A stretch of DNA of 64,000 bases from Mycobacterium asiaticum DSM 44297 (GTDB lineage: Bacteria; Actinomycetota; Actinomycetes; Mycobacteriales; Mycobacteriaceae): the NCBI RefSeq assembly GCF_000613245.1, contig NZ_HG964936.1, positions 489,010-553,009 on the forward strand, in the 5' to 3' direction. This document shows positions 37,701 to 45,225 of the stretch, piece after piece; the first letter of the stretch is position 1, and the number at the start of each line of letters is the position of its first letter. The translations under genes and the position numbers were made by a program. The notes below the pieces were generated by a model, which saw nothing but the letters and a program-made list of their open reading frames with translations, searched no databases and had not been told where the DNA came from.

Positions 37701-38014
37701 GAGCGGTCGATTACCTCCAGCAACGGCCAAGTGATGGCATCCGGTGACCACGGGTCTTCAGCGGCGGTGCCGGTGATCTCGGCGATCAGCGACGCCGGGC
37801 TGCGGAACGTCACTCCCGCGCACACGCCGTCGCCGCCACCGGGCCCGGTGCCCAGCCGATGAGACAGTCGCTGACTGAGCCAGCGCTCCACCCCCCGTGC
37901 CGGAACCAACACCAGCTCCTCCGCGAACGGGTCAGGCAGCCGGTCGGCCAAGAGCGCGCTGAGCCCGTCGGCGAGCAGGTCGGTGCGCTCGGCACGGTGC
38001 AGATGAAGTGCCAT
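34730..38014 (-). CDS. recC: Exodeoxyribonuclease V gamma subunit RecC
   Basis: RecC (1094 residues) holds the complex together, splits the strands and recognises Chi in E. coli through an inactive helicase-like fold. As expected there is no Walker A motif. Recognisable segments include LVPARGVERWLSQRLSHRLG near the start, VRFADRS-like loops replaced by RLADRSLLQTN, and VVCLVGLDDGVFPR and LDAIGAATEHLVITYTG in the pseudo-helicase half. First gene of the recCBD operon; it is divergent from the nitroreductase gene, with a 73-bp gap that must hold both promoters. Confidence 0.95.
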   Translation of the reverse strand: MALHLHRAERTDLLADGLSALLADRLPDPFAEELVLVPARGVERWLSQRLSHRLGTGPGGGDGVCAGVTFRSPASLIAEITGTAAEDPWSPDAITWPLLEVIDRSLDEPWSATLAKHLGHFDTGAEAELRRGRRYAVARRLAGLFASYARQRPGLLADWLNGDTGDLHSDLAWQPQLWRALVALIDADPPHVRHEETVHQLRSGPADLPSRLSLFGHTRLACTDIQLLEALSTHHELHLWLPHPSDALWRALAPIHGAVPRREDTSHRAVGHPLLTTLGRDLRELQRGLPADPATDESLAAPNRPDTLLGWLQSDLAANAVREAGRNLTTHDRSIQVHSCHGPARQIDVLREVLLGLLADDPTLEPRDILVMCPDIETYAPLIVADFGLGDVVSGAHPAHRLRVRLADRSLLQTNSLLGVAAELLALAGGRVTASEVLNLAQAAPVRARFGFSDDDLEGITRWVRQSNIRWGFDQEHRKPFGVDFVHNTWRFGIDRILAGIAMSDASHAWIDSTLPLDDVGSNRVELAGKLAEYVDRLQRVVDSLTGTHPLGDWLTALADGITLLTRVDDDETWQTDQLRREFADVLRTAGRRAGTLLRLPDIRALLQRHLAGRPTRANFRTGTLTVCTMVPMRSVPHRVVCLVGLDDGVFPRLGVVDGDDVLARCPLTGERDIRSEDRQLLLDAIGAATEHLVITYTGANEYSGQRRPPAVPLAELLDTLDVTTEAKVRERIVVEHPLQPFDFRNVEPGRLIPEVPFSFDLTVLRAARSATGARCERPKFIGRPLPPPAPDDVVLADLLAFFKDPVKGFFRALEYTLPWDVDGVQDAMPVDINNLEEWSVGDRMLADMLGGMAPDEARQAEWRRGTLPPGHLGWRKVTEIRDQAEVLANAARTYRRAEAAAYDVDIDLGGRRLTGTVSQVFGDRLVSVTYSKLDGKHLVQCWIPLLALIAHDPRRDWSAVCVGRAKRGATPREEELVRPQEQAIELLRDLVAIYDAGRREPIPLPIKTSYAWAVARHTGDDAEQAASFRWHSNRFPGENQDPASVRAWGWNARLSELMQPVRPGEECAGEDTRLGAYAARLWRPMLRAERRRG

Positions 38015-38087
38015 CGCGGGCCACGATAGACCGGGACTCCGACACCGGTGGCAGCATGGGACGGGTCAAGCCGTGAGGGAGGAACCG

Positions 38088-38603
38088 ATGGAAGCGTGGG
38101 ATGCGATCCGGGCCCGGCGCAATGTACGCGAGTACACCGAGCAGCCGGTCTCGACCGAGGACCTCAACCGTATCGCCGAAGCCGGGTGGCGCGCGCCGTC
38201 GGCGAAGAACCGCCAGCCCTGGGATTTCGTCATCGTCACCGAAAAGGCGGCACTGCAAGAACTTTCGACGGTGTGGATGGGAGCCGGTCACATCGCCGGG
38301 GCGGCGGCCGCGATCGTCCTGGTGATTCCGGAGCCTCCCGACGAACGCCGGAAGGTGATCGACCAGTACGACGTGGGCCAGGCGACGATGGCGATGATGC
38401 TCGCGGCGACGGACCTAGGCATCGGCACCGGTCACTCGTCGGTGGGGGACCAGGACAAGGCACGGGCCATTCTCGGCGTGCCCGACGGTTACCAGGTGGC
38501 CTACATGCTTGGGGTCGGCTACCCGTCCGACCGACCGTTGACCCCTATTCGCAAGCCCAACCGCCGGCCCTTCGACGAAGTTGTACACCGCGGGCGCTGG
38601 TAA
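38088..38603 (+). CDS. Nitroreductase-family flavoprotein
   Basis: A 171-residue FMN-dependent nitroreductase-family protein: AIRARRNVREYTEQPV (FMN phosphate-binding Arg residues), AGWRAPSAKNRQPWDFVIV, and ATDLGIGTGHSSVGDQDKARAILGVPDGYQ. ATG 38088 follows GGAGG by 7 bases. It is short for the family, as many mycobacterial members are, and likely a homodimer reducing a quinone or nitro-like substrate with NAD(P)H. It leads a three-gene rightward group with cyanase and patatin, divergent from recC. From memory, none of the three lies between recC and echA3 in M. tuberculosis. Confidence 0.88.
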   Translation: MEAWDAIRARRNVREYTEQPVSTEDLNRIAEAGWRAPSAKNRQPWDFVIVTEKAALQELSTVWMGAGHIAGAAAAIVLVIPEPPDERRKVIDQYDVGQATMAMMLAATDLGIGTGHSSVGDQDKARAILGVPDGYQVAYMLGVGYPSDRPLTPIRKPNRRPFDEVVHRGRW

Positions 38604-38623
38604 TGCTTGGCATGCTTGGGGCC

Positions 38624-39079
38624 ATGAACAGAAACGAGATCACCGAGCAGATCGTCGTGGCCCGCCTGGCCAAGGGCCTGAGCTGGCAAAAACTTGCGGA
38701 CGCCATCGACCGGCCGCTGCTGTGGACGACGTCGGCGCTGCTGGGGCAGCACCCCATTCCGCCCGAGCAGGGCAAGGTGCTGGTCGAACTGCTGGGCTTG
38801 GAGGACTCCGCGGTAGCGGTGCTGGCGGCACCGCCGATGCGCGGCGGCTTGCCCACCGCGGTCCCTACCGACCCGACCATCTACCGCTTCTACGAGGCGT
38901 TGCAGGTGTACGGCGGCGCGATCAAAGAGGTGATCCACGAACAGTTCGGCGACGGCATCATGAGCGCCATCAATTTCAGCCTCGACCTGCAGAAGAAACC
39001 GCACCCGTCGGGTGATCGCGTCGTCGTTACGTTCGACGGCAAATTCCTTCCCTATCAATGGGCTTCGGCGCAGGACTGA
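38624..39079 (+). CDS. cynS: Cyanate hydratase (cyanase)
   Basis: Cyanase decomposes cyanate with bicarbonate to ammonia and CO2, and works as a decamer of dimers. This copy has 151 residues. The N-terminal helical domain (ARLAKGLSWQKLADAI) resembles a helix-turn-helix. The C-terminal domain has IYRFYEALQVYG and FGDGIMSAINFSL; Arg88, Glu91 and Ser114 match E. coli Arg96, Glu99 and Ser122 at a constant offset of eight. It lacks the neighbours cynT (carbonic anhydrase), cynX or cynR. It starts 20 bases after the nitroreductase gene and ends one base before the patatin gene. Confidence 0.93.
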   Translation: MNRNEITEQIVVARLAKGLSWQKLADAIDRPLLWTTSALLGQHPIPPEQGKVLVELLGLEDSAVAVLAAPPMRGGLPTAVPTDPTIYRFYEALQVYGGAIKEVIHEQFGDGIMSAINFSLDLQKKPHPSGDRVVVTFDGKFLPYQWASAQD

Positions 39080-39080
39080 C

Positions 39081-40124
39081 ATGGCCGGGAAGCCTGCGGC
39101 ACCTGCCGCGCCCAGCCGCCGCAAACCTGTCGACCTCGTGCTCTCCGGCGGTGGCGTCAAGGGCGTCGGGCTGGTGGGCGCGGTCGTCGCGATCATGGAC
39201 GCCGGGTACGCGGTCAAACGCGTCTCCGGTGTGTCGGCCGGTTCGCTGGTCGGGTCGATCCTGGCCGCGGCGTCCAACGGTGACCAGCTGAGCAGCGCCC
39301 AGATCAAGGAAATCGCGCTGACCCTGCCCTATGAGAAGTTCCGTGATGCCGGGCCGGTCGGTCACCTGCCGGTGGTCGGTCAGGCGTGGGGTCTGCTTCG
39401 GGAGAACGGCATCTACCGGGGTGACTTCGCGCATCAATGGATCCGCAGTGAACTGAAAAACCTGGGCGTCACGACCTTCGGTGATCTGGCGCTGCGGGAC
39501 AAGCAGATCCGCGCCGACCGCCGCTACCGGTTGGCCGTCACCGTCACCGACATCACCACCGGACAGTTGGTGCGGCTGCCGTGGGACTACGAGCGGCTGT
39601 ATGGCCTCGATCCCGACGAGCAACCGGTCGCGGACGCGGTTCGCGCCTCGATGTCGATCCCGTTCTACTTCCGCCCGGTCACCTTGACCAGTGCCACAGG
39701 GCTGAAGTCGACGCTGGTGGACGGCGGTGTGCTGTCGAACTTCCCGATCGACTCCTTCGACCGGTTCGACGGCAAGCCGCCGCGCTGGCCGACCTTCGGG
39801 GTGACGGTCATGCCCAATTTGCCCGAGGGTAACGACCAGCTGATCCCTGGAGTGGGTGCGCTGCGCCTACTCGGGCCGCCTTCGGTGCTGCTCGAGCAGC
39901 TGATCACCACCATGTTCGTCGGCCATGACCAGACCTATCTGAACCAGCCCTGGGTAAGCGCGCGGGCGATCCGGGTGGATTCCACCGCGGTGAACTTCTT
40001 GGACTTCGGGATCTCCCGCAAAGACGCCGAAGCGCTCTACACCAAGGGTTACGACGCGGCCATGGCGTTTCTGTCGAACTGGAACTGGGTCCAGTACCTG
40101 GAGAGATTCCGTCAGTATCAATAG
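39081..40124 (+). CDS. Patatin-like phospholipase
   Basis: A 347-residue patatin-fold serine hydrolase, likely cleaving acyl chains from phospholipids or related esters. The oxyanion loop is SGGGVKG (22-28), the nucleophile is Ser52 in GVSAG, and the catalytic Asp is Asp214 in VDGGVLSNFP; together they form the Ser-Asp dyad. The ATG at 39081 follows the cyanase stop by one base, so they are cotranscribed. No signal peptide is present, so it may act on the inner face of the membrane. The C-terminal QYLERFRQYQ is unlike a membrane anchor. Confidence 0.92.
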   Translation: MAGKPAAPAAPSRRKPVDLVLSGGGVKGVGLVGAVVAIMDAGYAVKRVSGVSAGSLVGSILAAASNGDQLSSAQIKEIALTLPYEKFRDAGPVGHLPVVGQAWGLLRENGIYRGDFAHQWIRSELKNLGVTTFGDLALRDKQIRADRRYRLAVTVTDITTGQLVRLPWDYERLYGLDPDEQPVADAVRASMSIPFYFRPVTLTSATGLKSTLVDGGVLSNFPIDSFDRFDGKPPRWPTFGVTVMPNLPEGNDQLIPGVGALRLLGPPSVLLEQLITTMFVGHDQTYLNQPWVSARAIRVDSTAVNFLDFGISRKDAEALYTKGYDAAMAFLSNWNWVQYLERFRQYQ

Positions 40125-40221
40125 CGCCGAAGTGCCACGGTAAGGCGGCTCGAGTGCCAGAATCGGAGACGGAGGAGGCGCCGGTGTGCAGCGGTTGTTC
40201 GGGCAGCCGCTCACCCACGGC

Positions 40222-40917
40222 TCAGAGGCCCAACTCTTTCTCGATCCCGTCGATGCCGGCCCGCATCGCTTTCAGCGTGTCGGCGCGGGTCCGTAATTTG
40301 GTGGCGGCGTGGGCTTTCTGGTTGAGGCCGGCGAACTCCCGGGCCGCTTCCTCGGCGCGGCTGACCACCACTTCGGGCAGCACCATCTCGTCGATGAAGC
40401 CCGCGGCCAGCGCGGTTTCGCCGAAGAAGGTCTTGGCCAGTCCCGTGGCCTGCTGGTAGGCCGACCGGGTCAGCCGCAGCTTCATGATTTCCAGCGCGGG
40501 ATACGGGATGACCATGCCAATCGCGACTTCGTTGGCCTGAATGTTGTACGCGTGGGCGGCGATTCGGTGGTCACCGGAGGACAGCAGAAATGCCCCCATC
40601 GCGATGGCGGGTCCGGTGCAGGCCATCACCACCGGCTTGGGGTAGGACAGCAGGCGGTAGGACAACTCGAAGCCGCCACGCAACATGTCGATCGCGGGTT
40701 GCGCTTCACCTGAGGTGAGGATCTTGAGGTCGAATCCGCCGCTGAACACCCGCTGATTGCCGGTGATGACCAGGGCCCCGACGTCGTCACTGTCGGCCTG
40801 ATCGATCGCCTCGTTGAGGGCCCGCTGCATGGTCGGCCCCAGTGCATTGACCTTGCCGTCGTCCATCCGGATGACTCCGATGGTTTCATCGTGGGTGTAG
40901 ACGACCGGACCGCTCAT
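40222..40917 (-). CDS. echA3: Enoyl-CoA hydratase/isomerase EchA3
   Basis: A 231-residue crotonase-superfamily protein, identical in length to Rv0632c as I recall it. It has GALVITGNQRVFSGGFDLK (oxyanion/CoA-binding region), PVVMACTGPAIAMGAFLLSSGDHRIA and the RAEEAAREFAG tail. The usual second catalytic Glu of hydratases is not obvious (the region reads EVAIGMVIPYPALEIM), so an isomerase or other crotonase activity is possible. It stands alone: 97 bp from the convergent patatin stop and 49 bp after the stop of the 40967 gene, with which it may be cotranscribed. Confidence 0.93.
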   Translation of the reverse strand: MSGPVVYTHDETIGVIRMDDGKVNALGPTMQRALNEAIDQADSDDVGALVITGNQRVFSGGFDLKILTSGEAQPAIDMLRGGFELSYRLLSYPKPVVMACTGPAIAMGAFLLSSGDHRIAAHAYNIQANEVAIGMVIPYPALEIMKLRLTRSAYQQATGLAKTFFGETALAAGFIDEMVLPEVVVSRAEEAAREFAGLNQKAHAATKLRTRADTLKAMRAGIDGIEKELGL

Positions 40918-40966
40918 AGGGCTACTCCTTCGCTGCGGACCTCGATTGAATCAGATCGTCGCGCGA

Positions 40967-41824
40967 TCACACCCGTTGGCTGCGATGCTTACCCAGCTCG
41001 TTTTCGGCGTCACCCCAACGCAAGCTGACGTCGGTGGGCTCGTCCAGCTGCCGGGTGCGCCACCTGTCCTGGGTTTCCTGTACCGCGCGGTTGATTCGAT
41101 CGATCTCGCTGCGGAACACCTCGGGGCGCGTTTCCTTGCTGGCGTAGTGGAAGTAAGTGAGCAGGTTGCGCAACAACTCCAGCTTCTGCTTCTCGCGCTT
41201 GGCCAGGTCGTGCGTGGTCATCAACTCGATCCGTTGCACCGGTGGCAGCGCGTCCCAGTCGAGCACCACCTTGGTCTCCAGCGGGGTGCGAGGGCGCTGC
41301 CAAAATTTCCAGCCACGCGGTCGGTCGGGACGGTCGTAGTAGGTCACCGTGCCTTCGAAGCGCGATTCGACGCCGTGCCCGATCTCGGCGCGGTCTAGCG
41401 CCGAGTCCCAGACCATCCGCCACTCCTGTCCGGGTGCCAGCGTCGGCAGCTCACGGGGCAGTTGCAGTTCCACCACGTCGGCGTAACCGTCGGACGCGTT
41501 CTCGTACTCGGCCACCGTCGGAGGATTAGGAAAGTTGAACCGGATGTCGTAGGCCGCGGTGCGACCGAAGTTGCGGACCACCAGCTCGATCACGTGCCAG
41601 TCCGCAACGTGCGGCTCCATCAGCATCGCGACGTGCGGTCGCGTCTTCTCCGCTGCCAAGGCGCGGTTCCGCTGCAGCTGCCGGTGGGTAAAGATCAGAG
41701 CGGCGACGCCGAGTGCGATCGCCGCCCATGCGGCCCACACCAACCAGGTGCTGGACTCGACGTTTTCGATTCCGTGCCAGCTTGCCTGCCAGCTGGACTC
41801 CCAGCTTCGTTGCGCCCACCCCAT
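40967..41824 (-). CDS. Membrane-anchored conserved protein (Rv0633c type)
   Basis: A 285-residue mycobacterial protein in the Rv0633c position. One strong transmembrane helix lies at about residues 27-46 (WLVWAAWAAIALGVAALIFT), and the N-terminus is Trp-rich. The soluble part contains a beta-sandwich-like region (IELVVRNFGRTAAYDIRFNF) suggesting an immunoglobulin-like or C2-like fold, then a basic helical stretch (AKREKQKLELLRNLLTYF) likely to be a coiled coil. No catalytic motif can be named and the function is unknown. It could be cotranscribed with echA3 downstream. Confidence 0.8.
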   Translation of the reverse strand: MGWAQRSWESSWQASWHGIENVESSTWLVWAAWAAIALGVAALIFTHRQLQRNRALAAEKTRPHVAMLMEPHVADWHVIELVVRNFGRTAAYDIRFNFPNPPTVAEYENASDGYADVVELQLPRELPTLAPGQEWRMVWDSALDRAEIGHGVESRFEGTVTYYDRPDRPRGWKFWQRPRTPLETKVVLDWDALPPVQRIELMTTHDLAKREKQKLELLRNLLTYFHYASKETRPEVFRSEIDRINRAVQETQDRWRTRQLDEPTDVSLRWGDAENELGKHRSQRV

Positions 41825-41953
41825 GGAATCCGCCCTCCGCTTGTTCCTGACCCCGGACCGGAATGTAGTGCACTGATCCTAGAGCGGGTTCCTGAGTATT
41901 GCTGCCAGGGTTATCGCCGGTGCCCAGAATGGCAGTGCGTGTTCGCCACGCCG

Positions 41954-42670
41954 TTAGCCGCCCATCATCATTCGCCACTGGTCGAGATTGGCCGGCCGGT
42001 ACACGTAGTTGAAGCGTTTGACCTCCGACAGTGCGGCGCTCGGATCGGCCGAATACCAGTGCCCGGGAAACACCGTCGGATCACCCGGTAGCGCGGCGAG
42101 TTGCTGCAGGCTTCGATACATCTCGTCGGAATCGCCGCCGGGGAAGTCGGTGCGCCCGCAGCCGTCCAGAAACAGGGTGTCGCCGGCGACCAACCGGCCG
42201 TCGAGCAGAAAGCACTGGCTGCCCGGCGTGTGGCCGGGGGTGTGCAGCAGTTCGATCTCGATGTCGCCGACGCTGAGCTTGTCCCGGTGATCGTGGCTGG
42301 TCAGGTCGCTAAGCGGGATGCCGGTAATTCGCGACACCCACACCGCTTCGTGGGTGTTCACGTGTACCGGTACCGCGGTGCGTTCCAGCAGCTCCGCCAG
42401 GCCCTTGAGCTCGAAACCCATCATCGAGCCGCCGACGTGATCCGGGTGATGATGGGTCACCAGGACGCCCGACAGGCGCATGCCGTCGGCCTCCAGCGCG
42501 TCCACCAAGTCCCCCGCGGCGTAGGCCGGGTCGACCACCACGCAGTCACCGGTGTCGCGGTCGCCGATCAGGTAGGCGAAGTTGCGCATCTGCGCGGCGA
42601 TGGGGTCGCCGGCGGCGAAATCGCGCCCCGAAAGCAGTTGACGGAAGTAGAGCCGGTCCGAGTCTGACAC
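41954..42670 (-). CDS. Glyoxalase II-like metallo-beta-lactamase-fold hydrolase (Rv0634c type)
   Basis: A 238-residue hydrolase with the binuclear metal site: THHHPDHVGG (about 72-81), HTPGHTPGSQCF (His near 144), DTLFLDGCGR and a late His in FPGHWYSADP. Such enzymes hydrolyse thioesters; mycobacteria use mycothiol rather than glutathione, so the natural substrate may be an S-acyl-mycothiol. The start ATG at 42670 lies 86 bp from the divergent 42757 gene. The function by fold is secure, the substrate is not. Confidence 0.9.
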   Translation of the reverse strand: MSDSDRLYFRQLLSGRDFAAGDPIAAQMRNFAYLIGDRDTGDCVVVDPAYAAGDLVDALEADGMRLSGVLVTHHHPDHVGGSMMGFELKGLAELLERTAVPVHVNTHEAVWVSRITGIPLSDLTSHDHRDKLSVGDIEIELLHTPGHTPGSQCFLLDGRLVAGDTLFLDGCGRTDFPGGDSDEMYRSLQQLAALPGDPTVFPGHWYSADPSAALSEVKRFNYVYRPANLDQWRMMMGG

Positions 42671-42744
42671 GGCACCAGCGTATTGGGTCGCCAGAAAAAC
42701 CTCTCAACCTGGCCTTCTCTCGGCCCAAATCGGTCAGCACTGGG

Positions 42745-42750
42745 TAAAGT
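42745..42750 (+). promoter_or_regulatory. -10 element of a probable leaderless transcript
   Basis: TAAAGT fits the mycobacterial TAnnnT -10 consensus and is followed by exactly six bases (TGGTCC) before the ATG of the 42757 gene. There is no Shine-Dalgarno sequence in that space, so transcription probably starts at the A of the start codon. Leaderless mRNAs are common in mycobacteria. Confidence 0.5.
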
Positions 42751-42756
42751 TGGTCC

Positions 42757-42972
42757 ATGTTGAAGAGGGTCGACATCCTTGTTGAAGCCGATTTGCTGCA
42801 AGGGGTAATTGACAAATTCCACTTGCTGGATGCGCGGGAGGCGGTCCACCTCGCCCTGAAGGCGGTGCTGGACGAGGGTCCGGAGGTCGAGCACGACCCG
42901 CAGGACGAGGACTACGACGAGTTCAGCGACCTCAGCGCCTGGCAGCTGCACCGGAACGGCGACAGCGGCTGA
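42757..42972 (+). CDS. VapB-like small protein (Rv0634A type)
   Basis: A 71-residue protein. The first half (VDILVEADLLQGVIDKFHLLDAREAVHLALKAVL) matches the ribbon-helix-helix style of VapB antitoxins of the DUF2191 type; the second half is acidic (EHDPQDEDYDEFSD). No PIN-domain toxin gene is adjacent, so it is either an orphan antitoxin or a stand-alone regulator. The start is supported by a -10 box six bases upstream. Confidence 0.8.
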   Translation: MLKRVDILVEADLLQGVIDKFHLLDAREAVHLALKAVLDEGPEVEHDPQDEDYDEFSDLSAWQLHRNGDSG

Positions 42973-43062
42973 CTCGTCCTGGTTTGGAGACGTTGCGGGG
43001 CAGGCTGTAACCTCTTTCTGGCCCTTGAAGCGCACCTGCACGACTGGTCGCTACGGGTACCG

Positions 43063-43135
43063 GCCCCCTTAGCTCAGTCGGTAGAGCGTTTCCATGGTAA
43101 GGAAAAGGTCAACGGTTCGATTCCGTTAGGGGGCT
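43063..43135 (+). tRNA. tRNA-Thr (GGT)
   Basis: The cloverleaf folds completely: acceptor GCCCCCT/AGGGGGC, D stem GCTC/GAGC, anticodon stem TTTCC/GGAAA around ATGGTAA with anticodon GGT at 43096-43098, and T stem AACGG/CCGTT with loop TTCGATT. The discriminator base is T. CCA is not encoded. It reads ACC and ACT codons. Confidence 0.95.
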
Positions 43136-43169
43136 CGGCGGACGCCGAGCAGGCGCGGCGCGCACCAGA

Positions 43170-43243
<74 letters not shown>

Positions 43244-43294
43244 CAACACAACATTGAGACTTAGAGATTGACAGAGAGCTGAGGGAAGAAGGCC

Positions 43295-43462
43295 ATGGCT
43301 TCCAGTACCGACGTGCGGCCAAAGATCACCTTGGCGTGCGAGGTGTGCAAGCACCGCAACTACATCACCAAGAAGAACCGTCGCAACGACCCGGACCGGT
43401 TGGAGCTGAAGAAGTTCTGCCCGAATTGCGGCAAGCACCAGGGGCACCGCGAAACGCGGTAA
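43295..43462 (+). CDS. rpmG2: 50S ribosomal protein L33, zinc-binding form (rpmG2)
   Basis: A 55-residue L33 with two CxxC pairs (CEVC and CPNC), the zinc-containing (C+) form. It contains [21 protein letters not shown] and the usual [18 protein letters not shown] core. The ATG at 43295 follows GGGAAGAAGG. Mycobacteria keep a zinc-free L33 paralogue elsewhere for zinc limitation; this copy is the housekeeping one. It is 49 bp from hadA and could share its transcript. Confidence 0.97.
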   Translation: MASSTDVRPKITLACEVCKHRNYITKKNRRNDPDRLELKKFCPNCGKHQGHRETR

Positions 43463-43510
43463 CCAAGCTGTTCCAGTCCGGCCGAAGAATCGTAGGTAGG
43501 TTTCAAAACC

Positions 43511-43987
43511 GTGGCGCTGTCCCAAGACATCGTCGGGATGCACTATCGCTATCCCGACTATTACCTGGTGGAGCGGGAAAAAATTCGCGAGCACGCGACC
43601 GCCGTGCAGAATGACGACCCCGCGTTCTTCGACGACAAGGCGGCGGCGGAACTCGGCTACGAAGGTTTGACGGCACCGCTGACGTTCATTTGCGTATTCG
43701 GCTACAAGGCGCAATCGGCATTCTTCGATTACGCGAACATTGCCATTTCGGACGAGAAAATCGTCCAGATCGATCAGGTGCTGAAGTTCCGGAAGCCGAT
43801 CGTTGCGGGCGACAAGCTCTACTGTGACGTATACGTGGATTCCGTACGCGAAGCACATGGCACCCAGATCATCGTGACCAAGAACATCGTCACCAATGAC
43901 GCGGGTGAGATCGTGCAAGAGACGTACACGACCCTGGCGGGTCGTTCCGGTGAAGATGGAGAAGGGTTTTCTGATGCCTCTGCGTGA
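43511..43987 (+). CDS. hadA: (3R)-hydroxyacyl-ACP dehydratase subunit HadA
   Basis: A 158-residue non-catalytic subunit of the FAS-II dehydratase HadAB, which takes part in mycolic-acid chain elongation. It is a hot-dog fold that lacks the catalytic Asp/His pair but supplies the acyl-binding groove; typical pieces are YRYPDYYLVEREKIREHA, ELGYEGLTAPLTFICVFGYKAQ and KPIVAGDKLYCDVYVDS. GTG start. Thiacetazone and isoxyl act on the HadA Cys61 region; here a Cys lies in LTFICVFG (about residue 61). Its end overlaps hadB by 14 bases. Confidence 0.97.
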   Translation: MALSQDIVGMHYRYPDYYLVEREKIREHATAVQNDDPAFFDDKAAAELGYEGLTAPLTFICVFGYKAQSAFFDYANIAISDEKIVQIDQVLKFRKPIVAGDKLYCDVYVDSVREAHGTQIIVTKNIVTNDAGEIVQETYTTLAGRSGEDGEGFSDASA

Positions 43988-44402
43988 GTTCAGTTCGGTC
44001 CAGGTGGGCGACCAGCTCCCGGAGCGCACCTACCCACTGACCCGCCAGGACCTGGTCAATTACGCCGGGGTCTCGGGTGATTTGAACCCGATCCACTGGG
44101 ACGACGAGATTGCAAAGATGGTGGGCCTGGACACCGCGATCGCGCACGGCATGTTGACGATGGGTATCGGCGGCGGCTACGTCACGTCGTGGGTCGGCGA
44201 CCCGGGCGCGGTCACCGAGTACAACGTGCGATTCACCGCGGTGGTCCCCGTGCCGAACGACGGCAAGGGCGCCGAGTTGGTGTTCAGCGGCCGGGTGAAG
44301 TCCGTCGACCCCGAGAGCAAGTCGGTGACCATTGCGTTGACCGCCACGACCGGCGGCAAAAAGATCTTCGGTCGGGCCGTCGCTTCGGCGAAGCTGGCCT
44401 AG
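43974..44402 (+). CDS. hadB: (3R)-hydroxyacyl-ACP dehydratase catalytic subunit HadB
   Basis: A 142-residue catalytic subunit shared by HadAB and HadBC in FAS-II. The hydratase-2 motif is intact: YAGVSGDLNPIHWDD with Asp36 and His41. It dehydrates beta-hydroxyacyl-AcpM during meromycolate extension. ATG 43974 lies within the 3' end of hadA, indicating translational coupling; the open frame further upstream overlaps hadA and is not used. This region is nearly identical to my memory of the M. tuberculosis protein. Confidence 0.97.
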   Translation: MPLREFSSVQVGDQLPERTYPLTRQDLVNYAGVSGDLNPIHWDDEIAKMVGLDTAIAHGMLTMGIGGGYVTSWVGDPGAVTEYNVRFTAVVPVPNDGKGAELVFSGRVKSVDPESKSVTIALTATTGGKKIFGRAVASAKLA

Positions 44403-44405
44403 CGG

Positions 44406-44906
44406 ATGGCCCTCAAGACGGATATCCGGGGGATGAGCTGGCGCTATCCCGATTACTTCGAGGTGGGCCGGGAGCAGGTTCGGCAATTCGCCCGGTCGAT
44501 CAAGGCCGACGATCAGGCCTACCACGACGAGACCGGCGCCGCGGAACTCGGCTATGACCGCATCGTCGCGCCGCTGACCTTCGTGACGATCCTGGCGAAA
44601 CTCATCCAGGACGATTTCTTCCGCAATGTCGATGTTGGCTTCGAAACCATGCAGATCGTGCAGGTCGACCAGAAATTCGTCTACCACGCGCCGATTCATG
44701 TCGGCGACAAGCTCTACGGCAGCTTGCGCATTGAGTCGGTGAACGAGCGTTTTGGTGCCGACATCGTCATGACGAAAAACTTTTGTCACAACCAGGACGG
44801 CGTCCTGGTCCTTGAGGCCTACACCACCCTGATGGGGCACGAGGGTGACAACTCGATCCAGCTCAAATGGGACAAGGAAACTGGCCAGGTCGTCAGAACC
44901 GCCTAA
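44406..44906 (+). CDS. hadC: (3R)-hydroxyacyl-ACP dehydratase subunit HadC
   Basis: A 166-residue non-catalytic subunit of HadBC, which acts late in meromycolate elongation. It is a HadA paralogue: WRYPDYFEVGREQVRQFARSIK, ELGYDRIVAPLTFVTILAKLIQ and APIHVGDKLYGSLRIESV. The start follows hadB by 3 bases. Loss of HadC mainly affects oxygenated (keto and methoxy) mycolates, which links this locus to the mmaA genes 5 kb away. A GC-rich hairpin lies 57 bp downstream of its stop. Confidence 0.96.
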   Translation: MALKTDIRGMSWRYPDYFEVGREQVRQFARSIKADDQAYHDETGAAELGYDRIVAPLTFVTILAKLIQDDFFRNVDVGFETMQIVQVDQKFVYHAPIHVGDKLYGSLRIESVNERFGADIVMTKNFCHNQDGVLVLEAYTTLMGHEGDNSIQLKWDKETGQVVRTA

Positions 44907-44963
44907 TTAGTATCTGGCTCCCACCTGGATGTACACTCGGACCTCGGGGTTTTCCCATTACAA

Positions 44964-45006
44964 GCGCGCTGTCCGTCGGTTCGCGATTGCCGAACGGGGA
45001 GCGCGC
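44964..45006 (+). terminator. GC-rich hairpin between hadC and tRNA-Trp
   Basis: Arms GCGCGCT (44964-44970) and AGCGCGC (45000-45006) pair perfectly around a 29-base interior that also has partial symmetry (CGGTTCG...CCGAACGG). There is no T-run. It could end the rpmG2-hadABC transcript just before the tRNA-Trp gene; a promoter for the tRNA must lie in the same 123-bp space. Confidence 0.45.
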
Positions 45007-45029
45007 GAGTCATGTAAGCCCCGGGTGAT

Positions 45030-45102
<73 letters not shown>

Positions 45103-45225
45103 CTGACAGGTGACGACGCAGGCCGGTACGGCCTGAAGAGGAGCCGGACATATGGTGGACACTGGAACAGTGGCCAGCCAAAACGGAATGGCTCGCGAGA
45201 TAGCTGACGAACAAAGGAGCATGCG

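Noticed and set aside
40154..40459. 101-codon open frame between the patatin gene and echA3
   Set aside because: Most of it is antisense to echA3; the first 68 bp alone are too short to support a gene.
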